From NCBI GenBank assembly GCA_023450935.1, contig JAEXGH010000027.1, positions 1 through 11,216 on the forward strand: a DNA stretch of 11,216 bases. The letters run 5' to 3'. Source of the stretch: Verrucomicrobiota bacterium (GTDB taxonomy: Bacteria > Verrucomicrobiota > Verrucomicrobiia > Opitutales > Intestinicryptomonadaceae). The translations under genes were made by a program, and so were the position numbers. The notes beneath the pieces are model-generated. The model did not search any database. It was given only the letters and a program-made list of their open reading frames with translations, and was not told the origin of the DNA. Positions 1-4,952 of the stretch are shown piece by piece (position 1 is the first letter of the stretch; each line of letters opens with the position of its first letter).

Positions 1-101
1 TACAAGCCGAAGGCGCGTATAGATGCGTTTGAAAAACGCACCCGAAGGGCACGCAGCGGCGTGTCAAACGGTTTGCGAATGCAAACGCGAGTCAATTTCG
101 T
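1..101. other. Gene-free leader with short hairpins, left of repeat element C copy 1
   Basis: No credible gene is seen; the open frame across 23-205 runs through hairpins and repeats. The stretch holds consecutive small palindromes: gcc-gaa-ggc at 6-14; a perfect 7-bp stem at 24-40 with a GAA loop; ccc-gaa-ggg at 41-49; cacgc/gcgtg at 50-63; and gtttgc-gaat-gcaaac at 71-86. The same style of hairpin recurs at 3396-3693. The left neighbour lies outside the window, so the function of this stretch is unknown. Confidence 0.55.
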
Positions 102-261
102 ATTTTATGAGGCGTAGCGGGCTTAACGCCCGTAAGTCCGAAATAAAATCGAATGATGCCCGAGAGCGTTTCTTTCGGCAGTTTTTTATAATCAAAGGAG
201 ATTGAACAGCGTTCAATCTCCTTTACTTGTTTTTAATAAAAACTGCCGCCGAAAGAAACGC
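97..261. repeat. Structured repeat element C, copy 1 (3' of ispF)
   Basis: The 46 bases at 103-148 match 3750-3795 at 44 positions. The core folds as a 5-bp hairpin (118-122 with 128-132, loop ttaac). It is enclosed by a stem of 102-108 with 143-149, then a one-base bulge (101), then 97-100 with 150-153. The second part, 166-261, is a nested hairpin: 13 bp (166-178 with 249-261), about 10 bp (179-189 with 236-245), and a perfect 14-bp inner stem (194-207 with 211-224, loop agc). The element ends 4 bases from the ispF stop codon. It could be a transcript-end structure of the minus-strand operon or a REP/MITE-like palindromic element. The repeat and the pairing are seen directly; the role is inferred. 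Confidence 0.75.
166..261. terminator. Nested long hairpin 3' of ispF, possible bidirectional terminator
   Basis: A perfect 14-bp inner stem sits inside a 13-bp outer stem, with T-rich and A-rich linkers between them (T6 at 182-187, T5 at 230-234). On the plus strand the inner stem is followed by actt-g-ttttt. On the minus strand the outer stem begins just after the ispF stop. Termination in either direction is plausible, but no clean stem-plus-T-tract directly serves the ispF direction. Confidence 0.45.
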
Positions 262-265
262 GTCC

Positions 266-751
266 TCACGCTTTTTCGAGTAGGCATACGGCATGCGCGC
301 CGATGCCTTCCTTGCGGCCTTCCCAGCCCATCTTTTCGTTGGTGGTAGCCTTTATGCCGACGTCTGCCGGTGAGACGCCCAGCGATTCCGCAAGAATCTC
401 CTTCATTTTGGGAATGTGCGGAAGCATTTTCGGGGCTTCGGCAATTATCGTGCAGTCCACGTTGGAGACTTTGTAGCCGAGCTTTGCAACTTCGGCGACA
501 GCGCGTTGGATAATCTTCTGCGAGTCAATGCCCCTACAGGAGTCGTCGGAGGGGGGAAAGAAAAACCCTATGTCGGGGAGCGCGCCCGCCCCCAAAACGG
601 CGTCGGCGATTGCATGGCTTAAAACGTCGGCGTCGGAGTGTCCCAACAGCCCAAGTTTGCTTTCTATTTCAACACCGCCTATTATGCACTTGCGGTTTTC
701 CACTAATTGGTGGACGTCGTAGCCGTATCCTATTCTGAATTTTCCGCTCAT
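266..751 (-). CDS. ispF: 2-C-methyl-D-erythritol 2,4-cyclodiphosphate synthase
   Basis: This cytosolic enzyme of the non-mevalonate (MEP) isoprenoid pathway converts CDP-methylerythritol 2-phosphate to the cyclic diphosphate and releases CMP. The 161-residue length is normal for the family. Visible signatures are GYDVH near the N-terminus (D12 and H14, metal ligands), the GHSDADVLSHAIADAVLGA stretch (38-56) with the third metal ligand H46, and the C-terminal KATTNEKMGWEGRKEG block (134-149). The ATG start overlaps the ispD stop by 4 bases (ATGA at 748-751), so translation is probably coupled. It is the last gene of pyrF-ispD-ispF, and its product acts two steps after IspD; the intervening kinase IspE is encoded divergently nearby. 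The stop codon lies 4 bases from structured repeat C copy 1. Confidence 0.97.
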   Translation of the reverse strand: MSGKFRIGYGYDVHQLVENRKCIIGGVEIESKLGLLGHSDADVLSHAIADAVLGAGALPDIGFFFPPSDDSCRGIDSQKIIQRAVAEVAKLGYKVSNVDCTIIAEAPKMLPHIPKMKEILAESLGVSPADVGIKATTNEKMGWEGRKEGIGAHAVCLLEKA

Positions 752-1464
752 TTGGGTTGCCTTGTCTTTAAAAATTCTATGAATGCGATGTCTTCGGGGA
801 CTGTGATTTTTACGTTGGGCGAAAGGTTTTCGGTTATTGAAACGCGAATGCCGAAGGCGGTTGCCGCGGCGACGTCGTCGGTCACGGCAAGCTTGTTTTT
901 CCCGACGAATTTATACGCGTTTCGTATTTCCGAGCATACGAAAACCTGCGGGGTTTCCATCGCCCAAAGACGTTTCCTGTCGAGATCGTCAAGCCTGCAT
1001 CTGGAGAGTGTCTTTTTACCTTTTGGGATTCTTTTGATTGTGTCGCTGACGCGTCTGGCGAGAACCGCTGCGCCGTCTTTTTCAGCCGTTTCGGCGAGGT
1101 CGCTGACGTTTTGCGGCGTTATTAGCGGGCGCGCGCCGTCGTGTATGAACGCCAATGCCGACTTGTCGGAGGCGGCTTCAAGGCCGTTGAGAACGCTGTC
1201 CTGCCTTTCCGCTCCGCCGTTTGTAAACTTCACCGAAAGCCGACACTTGGGGAAGAATTTTTTGAGAGCCGCCGAAATTTTCCGCTGCTGAAGCTCGTCG
1301 CGGCAGACGAAGACGACCTCGCCGATTTTTCCGCTGTCGGCGAACGCCTTGAAGCTGTGCAAAATTACGGGCATTCCCGAAAGCGGCTCAAGCACTTTGT
1401 CTTTGACCGCACCGCGCATGCGCCTTCCGCTTCCGCCCGCCAAAAGTATTGCGCAATTAGGCAT
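748..1464 (-). CDS. ispD: 2-C-methyl-D-erythritol 4-phosphate cytidylyltransferase
   Basis: IspD joins methylerythritol 4-phosphate and CTP to give CDP-methylerythritol, the third MEP-pathway step. I use the ATG at 1464 (238 residues, MPNCAILLAGG) rather than the in-frame TTG at 1470; this puts the nucleotide-binding loop LAGGSGRRM at residues 8-16, as in the family. Other signatures: GGAERQDSV (83-91), HDGARP (108-113), DTIK (141-144), ETPQ (170-173), TDD (195-197) and NVKITVPEDIA (217-227). The usual PKQ-type lysine motif reads KDKV here, with K23 in the catalytic lysine position, a small departure from the common form. The gene overlaps pyrF by 8 bases and ispF by 4, consistent with one tightly coupled transcript. 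Confidence 0.96.
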   Translation of the reverse strand: MPNCAILLAGGSGRRMRGAVKDKVLEPLSGMPVILHSFKAFADSGKIGEVVFVCRDELQQRKISAALKKFFPKCRLSVKFTNGGAERQDSVLNGLEAASDKSALAFIHDGARPLITPQNVSDLAETAEKDGAAVLARRVSDTIKRIPKGKKTLSRCRLDDLDRKRLWAMETPQVFVCSEIRNAYKFVGKNKLAVTDDVAAATAFGIRVSITENLSPNVKITVPEDIAFIEFLKTRQPK

Positions 1465-2161
1465 TTTCAAGCTCTTCCATTATTTGACGCGCTGCTTGGG
1501 CGGGGTCGGCGGCTTTGAGAATCGGACGGCCTACGACGATGAAGTTTGAGCCCGCTCTTGCGGCGTCGGAGGGCGTCATTACGCGCTTCTGCTCGTCGGT
1601 GCTGCTTCCGCGCGGGCGAATCCCGGGTGTTACCAAAACGACGTCGGCGGGGACTATTTTCCTGAGCTGTTCGATTTCCAAAGGCGAACAAACAAGCCCC
1701 TTCATTCCGCAATCCGAAGCGAGCTTGGCAAGAAGCTTCACCTGTCCGGCTGGCTCTCTTTCAACGCCCGTTTCGGCAAGTCCGGCGGCGTCGAACGAAG
1801 TCAGCACCGTAACGCCCAAAAGGCGCAGGTTCGGGTTTGTCCTCGCCGCGGCTTCGAGCGCGCGGGATATCATTTCGCGTCCGCCGCAAGTGTGGATTGT
1901 AAGCATTGAAATCGGAAGCCCCTGCAGGCTTTCGACCGCCGACGCCACAGTGTTGGGAATGTCGTGCAGCTTGAGGTCGAGGAAAATTTTGAAGCCCATG
2001 CCGCCCACCTCGCGGACGAAATCGGAGCCGTATTTAAGATACATTTGAAGCCCGATTTTCACCCATTCGAGGCTTCCGCGCAATTTTTCAAGCATCGCAA
2101 GCGCGGAGTCTCTGTCGGGGAGGTCGAGCGCAAGCATTAATTTGCAATCGTGTTTTGACAT
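1457..2161 (-). CDS. pyrF: Orotidine 5'-phosphate decarboxylase
   Basis: PyrF catalyses the last step of de novo UMP synthesis, decarboxylating OMP. The protein has 234 residues, typical of the short bacterial type. It shows ALDLP with D13, VKIG with K35, and the catalytic D-x-K-x-x-x-x-D array in FLDLKLHDIPNTV (D62, K64, D67). The phosphate-binding motifs VTPGIRP (177-183) and VVGRPI (209-214) are also present. It is the first gene of the minus-strand run and overlaps ispD by 8 bases (ATGCCTAA). No Shine-Dalgarno sequence is visible before the ATG. Only 47 bp separate it from the divergent ispE, so the two promoters must be compact or overlapping. The shared transcript of a pyrimidine gene and isoprenoid genes is unexplained, though CTP is an IspD substrate. 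Confidence 0.97.
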   Translation of the reverse strand: MSKHDCKLMLALDLPDRDSALAMLEKLRGSLEWVKIGLQMYLKYGSDFVREVGGMGFKIFLDLKLHDIPNTVASAVESLQGLPISMLTIHTCGGREMISRALEAAARTNPNLRLLGVTVLTSFDAAGLAETGVEREPAGQVKLLAKLASDCGMKGLVCSPLEIEQLRKIVPADVVLVTPGIRPRGSSTDEQKRVMTPSDAARAGSNFIVVGRPILKAADPAQAARQIMEELENA

Positions 2162-2208
2162 ATTGTTTATTTTGTGCCATAAGCGGAAAGATTTTTCAAA
2201 TATTTTCT
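2162..2208. promoter_or_regulatory. Short divergent pyrF/ispE control region
   Basis: These 47 AT-rich bases between two divergent starts must carry both promoters unless one lies within a gene. I see no convincing consensus -35/-10 pair, and no ribosome binding site at a useful distance from either ATG; the nearest purine run, ggaaag at 2184-2189, is about 19 bases from the ispE start. Confidence 0.4.
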
Positions 2209-3093
2209 ATGCGCATCAAAAAATTTTCCCCGTGCAAAGTGAACCTGATGTTGGCGATAACGGGCGTCCGCGACGACGGTTTCCACAACCTCGTAAGTCT
2301 TGTGGCCCCCACGCGTTTCGGCGACGACGTCATAGTCGATGAGCTCCCGGACGGCGCAACAGCCGACGTTTTGGAGTGTAATGTGGAGGGCATTCCGTGC
2401 GACGAATCGAACTTGGCGGTGAAAGCCGCCGTCCTTTTCCGCCGCGAAACGGGATTTTGCAAGTATTTCAAAATACGGCTCGAAAAGCGCGTGCCTGCGG
2501 GCGCGGGGCTTGGCGGGGGCAGCTCAAACGGCGCGTCGGCTCTGGCTGCGGTAAACGAAATCTGCGGCAAGCCGCTTTCCGCGCGCAGGCTCGAGAAGAT
2601 TGCCGCCGAAATGGGGTCGGATTGTCCGCTGTTCCTTTCGGGAAATCCCGTGGTTATGCGCGGCAGGGGCGAAAAGGTTTTCCCGCTCACGGGCGAGGCG
2701 CGCGACTACATCGGCATGCTCAAATTCGTAATTTTCAAGCCCGATTTTTCGATAAACACGGGGTGGGCGTATTCGCAAATGCGCGCGAATCCCGAAGACT
2801 ACATCGACGCCGACGAGGCGGAAGGCGTGCTCTCAACTTGGCTCGAAAACCCGAACATAACGTCGCTGCCGCTGATTAACAACATGCAGATTGAGGCGTT
2901 CAAGAAATATCCCGCGCTGGAGGTTGCGGTGGAGTCGGTGAGGGAGAAGTTCGGAGTGCCGTGTATGATGAGTGGGTCGGGGAGCGCGTGCTTTGCGATT
3001 GTGAACGATTTGGAGGAGAAAGACGTTGACGCCTTGGTTGGGTGTATACGTTCGATGTTGGGCGACACCTGCTTAATAACGCGTGAAACGTAG
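2209..3093 (+). CDS. ispE: 4-diphosphocytidyl-2-C-methyl-D-erythritol kinase
   Basis: This GHMP-family kinase phosphorylates CDP-methylerythritol with ATP at the 2-hydroxyl, the MEP step between IspD and IspF. I start at the ATG at 2209 (294 residues). An in-frame ATG at 2155 would add 18 residues with no family counterpart and would overlap pyrF. The chosen start gives SPCKVNL with K10, matching the conserved N-terminal lysine. The ATP loop is PAGAGLGGGSSNGAS (96-110), D138 in MGSDCP is the likely catalytic base, and MSGSGSACFA (254-263) is the third GHMP motif. It diverges from pyrF-ispD-ispF, so all three enzymes from IspD to IspF are encoded within 2.9 kb. The stop codon lies inside a hairpin (3083-3111). 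Confidence 0.97.
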   Translation: MRIKKFSPCKVNLMLAITGVRDDGFHNLVSLVAPTRFGDDVIVDELPDGATADVLECNVEGIPCDESNLAVKAAVLFRRETGFCKYFKIRLEKRVPAGAGLGGGSSNGASALAAVNEICGKPLSARRLEKIAAEMGSDCPLFLSGNPVVMRGRGEKVFPLTGEARDYIGMLKFVIFKPDFSINTGWAYSQMRANPEDYIDADEAEGVLSTWLENPNITSLPLINNMQIEAFKKYPALEVAVESVREKFGVPCMMSGSGSACFAIVNDLEEKDVDALVGCIRSMLGDTCLITRET

Positions 3094-3111
3094 CTTTATG
3101 CTGCGTTTCAC
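3083..3111 (+). terminator. Hairpin across the ispE stop codon
   Basis: GTGAAACG (3083-3090) pairs with CGTTTCAC (3104-3111). The stem extends inward through a T-G pair and agc/gct around a tttat loop, about 12 bp in all. The stop codon TAG at 3091-3093 lies within the stem. The following ctgtttattgttg is T-rich but lacks an uninterrupted T-run, so this is a weak terminator or an end-protecting hairpin. Confidence 0.45.
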
Positions 3112-3153
3112 TGTTTATTGTTGCTTGGTCACGTAGGTTTACTACGCTCCCAT

Positions 3154-3206
3154 CGCAACAAAAACGTGAAGCCTTGCCTAAAACCACGTTTGACGCGCTA
3201 TTAAAG
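3154..3206. repeat. Repeat A, copy 1
   Basis: These 53 bases recur at 3554-3606, exactly 400 bases away, with one difference (3177 c versus 3577 t). They fold as a 7-bp stem, aaacgtg (3162-3168) with cacgttt (3185-3191), presenting a 16-base loop centred on GCCTTGCCTAAAA. Repeat B copy 1 follows 6 bases later. Confidence 0.85.
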
Positions 3207-3212
3207 GACACA

Positions 3213-3270
3213 CTTCAATTCGTAATCAAAGCGGAATTGAATGAAATTCAATCCGCGCCGCTTTAGGAAA
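3213..3270. repeat. Repeat B, copy 1
   Basis: The flanks match the copy at 3485-3540 (cttyaattcgtaa at the left, ccgcgccgctttaggaaa at the right). The stem is gcgg-[a]-attgaa (3231-3241) with ttcaat-ccgc (3247-3256) and loop tgaaa. The inner stem and loop differ from copy 2 but remain paired. Confidence 0.82.
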
Positions 3271-3304
3271 TGTAAAAAATTTCGCGAAACAATCGGCAGT
3301 GGGG

Positions 3305-3480
3305 CAGTAGATTTACTACAGCCTCCACCGCCTCAATTTCGCAAAGCCTTGTCTAAAACGCAATTTGTATTCGCTCGCACGGCGGTGCTCGGCTCACCCC
3401 TGCGGGGTAATTGCTACGCAATTATACTTCCCAAAAGTTTGCCTTCGGCAACTTTTGTGATGACGCGTTCTTAATAGGTG
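3305..3480. repeat. Split third A-like copy with inserted short-loop hairpins
   Basis: AAGCCTTGTCTAAAAC (3344-3359) and TGACGCG-TTCTTAATA (3461-3476) resemble the two halves of repeat A. They are separated by hairpins: acccc-tgc-ggggt (3396-3408), taattgc-tac-gcaatta (3408-3424) and an 11-bp stem with loop ttc (3432-3457). A gtag/ctac hairpin at 3307-3319 mirrors the one at 3132-3146 before copy 1. The similarity is partial, so calling this a degenerate copy is inference. Confidence 0.5.
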
Positions 3481-3484
3481 CAGA

Positions 3485-3540
3485 CTTTAATTCGTAAATA
3501 AAGCGGAATTGGCTACGCCAATCCGCGCCGCTTTAGGAAA
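3485..3540. repeat. Repeat B, copy 2
   Basis: This is the same unit as 3213-3270. The stem is gcgg-[a]-attggc (3503-3513) with gccaat-ccgc (3517-3526) and triloop tac. Relative to copy 1 two base pairs have changed on both sides, keeping the pairing and the unpaired a. Confidence 0.82.
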
Positions 3541-3553
3541 GCTAAAAAACCAG

Positions 3554-3606
3554 CGCAACAAAAACGTGAAGCCTTGTCTAAAACCACGTTTGACGCGCTA
3601 TTAAAG
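3554..3606. repeat. Repeat A, copy 2
   Basis: Matches 3154-3206 at 52 of 53 positions. It is preceded by B copy 2 and followed by unrelated AT-rich sequence with two small hairpins: 3645-3663 (loop gac, one G-T pair) and 3681-3693 (loop gtt). Confidence 0.85.
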
Positions 3607-3716
3607 AATAATGAGAACGCGCAAGTGGCAAAACCCTTTGACTTGAGCGTTCGACGAACGTTCATTGTGTAATCTTTTTTAACTTGTTAAGTTCGAACTA
3701 ACATTGTGTCTCGCAC

Positions 3717-3920
3717 AAAAAACTGCGAGGCGTGTGCTACAAAATCGCGTTTTATGAGGCGAAGCGGGCTTAACGCCCGTGAGTCCGAAATAAAACCGAT
3801 TTTTAGCCGCGAGACGCCTCTATTTCGAATCTAAAAGCAAAGGCGGTTGCCGCAAGCAACCGCCCTTACTTTTTAATTTATAAAATATTCGAAATAGAGG
3901 CGTCGCCCTCGCAGTTTTTT
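3717..3920. repeat. Structured repeat element C, copy 2, with terminal inverted repeats (3' of yqgE)
   Basis: Fourteen bases at 3717-3730 (aaaaaactgcgagg) are repeated inverted at 3907-3920. Inside is the 46-base core shared with copy 1 (3750-3795). It is enclosed by aaaatcg-[c]-gttttat (3741-3755) pairing with ataaaac-cgatttt (3790-3803). A perfect 18-bp stem follows (3813-3830 with 3887-3904), enclosing a 9-bp hairpin (3842-3850 with 3856-3864, loop cgcaa). The whole resembles a closed multi-branched fold. On the minus strand the closing arm ends in TTTTTT, so it could end the yqgE operon transcript. No ORF lies inside, as expected for a MITE, a REP-type element or an RNA structure. Confidence 0.8.
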
Positions 3921-3930
3921 CACAGTTTTT

Positions 3931-4479
3931 TTAGTTGGATTTTACGTTGCCCTCAGGCGACGGTAAATTGGAGAGCGACGGATACTCGCGGACGAGAAGC
4001 TCGCGCCAGAGGTCTTCGGGAGGAACGTCGAAAATCGTTTCCATATCGACATTCGAGGTGAACCAAAGTCCGGCGTCGATTTCGTCGCGCAACTGTTTGT
4101 AGTCCCAACAGACGCAACCGAGAAACGCCATGGGTTTTGTTTCATATGGGCCGTCGATGATTGAAATCAGCTTCTGTGGAGATATCCCATAGTGGAAGGA
4201 GCCTACGGAGGTATCGTTTAGAATGAACGCGCCGAGTTTTAGTTCGTTCATGGCGACTGGTCCGCCCGCGTAGATTTCGATATTGTTTAGGCGGGGGTCG
4301 TCGGAAAATTCGGGGATTTCTGCGATGTCTTTGTCGAGGGGGCGGTTGATGATTACGCCGACCGAGCCGTCGGGGGAGTCCTCAATCAGGAAGACTACGC
4401 TGTTGTTGAATTCGCCGTTGTTGGAAGTGGGCGAGGCGGCGAGGAATAGCCAAGACAGGTCGCTTTCGAAAGTCCTCAT
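3931..4479 (-). CDS. yqgE: UPF0301 / YqgE-AlgH family protein
   Basis: A 182-residue protein of the YqgE/AlgH (DUF179) family, normal length. Family features are the N-terminal NNSVVFLIEDSPDGSVGVIINRPL (25-48), AGGPV (71-75), and the C-terminal GCVCWDYKQLRDEIDAGLWFT (121-141), which lines up with the conserved GYASWEKGQL region of the E. coli protein. There is no signal peptide or membrane segment. The biochemical role of the family is not settled; AlgH was named for an effect on alginate production in Pseudomonas. The ATG at 4479 is chosen because it overlaps the deaminase stop as ATGA; the frame stays open upstream to 4908 only as a shadow of that gene. It is the last gene of the operon. 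Confidence 0.92.
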   Translation of the reverse strand: MRTFESDLSWLFLAASPTSNNGEFNNSVVFLIEDSPDGSVGVIINRPLDKDIAEIPEFSDDPRLNNIEIYAGGPVAMNELKLGAFILNDTSVGSFHYGISPQKLISIIDGPYETKPMAFLGCVCWDYKQLRDEIDAGLWFTSNVDMETIFDVPPEDLWRELLVREYPSLSNLPSPEGNVKSN

Positions 4480-4946
4480 TTGCGGAGTTGTTCGATGTTG
4501 ACGTTTGCCTGCTTGGCGAGTTCGAAGACAAGTTCGTCGTTGTGGTAGTCGTGCAGGTATTTTATCGTGCGTATCCCCGACGAAATCAGCAGTTTTGCGC
4601 AGTTTATGCAGGGGAAATGCGTGATGTATGCGGTGCAGCCGTTGAGCGAAACTCCGCGGCGGGCGGCGTCGGAAATTGCGTTTTGCTCCGCGTGGACAGT
4701 CGCTATTTCGTGCCCCTCGCGAATGCACGATTTGTGCGGCGCGCTTGGCAGAAAGCCGTTGTATCCCGCGGCAATTATCCTGTTTTTGTGCTCTCCGCCG
4801 CTCACTACTATGCAGCCAACGTTCAGGCGCGAGCATGTGGAGCGCGACGCAATCAGAATTGCCGTAGAGATGAAGTATTCGTCCCAGCTTGGGCGCGTTC
4901 CGTGCCATGCCGCAACGGTGGTGTCGATGCTTTCAACTATGTCCAT
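4476..4946 (-). CDS. comEB: dCMP deaminase (ComEB-type cytidine/deoxycytidylate deaminase family)
   Basis: A 156-residue zinc-dependent deaminase, predicted to convert dCMP to dUMP for thymidylate synthesis. The zinc and catalytic motif HAE is at 85-87 in TVHAEQNAI (H85 ligand, E87 proton shuttle). The paired cysteines are in FPCINCAK (C113 and C116). The upstream RSTCSRLNVGCIVV and AGYNGFLPSAPHKSC stretches are typical of dCMP deaminases and ComEB. It starts 6 bases after the hemolysin-III-type gene and overlaps yqgE by 4 bases, so it sits mid-operon. Only a weak, distant purine run precedes the ATG. A different deaminase specificity within the family cannot be fully excluded, but overall similarity favours dCMP. 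Confidence 0.93.
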   Translation of the reverse strand: MDIVESIDTTVAAWHGTRPSWDEYFISTAILIASRSTCSRLNVGCIVVSGGEHKNRIIAAGYNGFLPSAPHKSCIREGHEIATVHAEQNAISDAARRGVSLNGCTAYITHFPCINCAKLLISSGIRTIKYLHDYHNDELVFELAKQANVNIEQLRK

Positions 4947-4952
4947 TTTAAA

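Larger units (their letters stand above)
3094..3930. other. 837-bp gene-free region between convergent ispE and yqgE
   Basis: No frame here looks like a protein: the 77-codon frame at 3241-3474 runs through repeats and hairpins. The region holds a small hairpin at 3132-3146 (cgtag/ctacg), two A repeats, two B repeats, a split third A-like copy, a group of short-loop hairpins, and element C copy 2. Both flanking genes end into it, so it is 3' sequence for two transcripts. Confidence 0.7.

Noticed and set aside
23..205. 60-codon open frame at the left edge
   Set aside because: It overlaps element C and small palindromes, and its translation is low in hydrophobic pattern and unlike a protein.
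3241..3474. 77-codon open frame in the intergenic repeats
   Set aside because: It runs through repeat B and four hairpins, has no ribosome binding site, and its translation shows no domain-like pattern.
3154..3606. CRISPR array
   Set aside because: Only two good copies of each unit, irregular spacing, units containing each other's flanks, and no cas genes.
3686..3775. Possible integron attC site: GTTAAGT (3686-3692) and GCTTAAC (3769-3775) fit the degenerate attC box consensus
   Set aside because: The boxes are in the wrong order for an attC, the motifs are degenerate enough to occur by chance, and no cassette genes or integrase are present.
4480..4908. N-terminal extension of yqgE (frame open from 4908)
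   Set aside because: The added residues are an arginine-rich shadow of the deaminase gene. The ATG at 4479 gives the normal family length and an ATGA junction.
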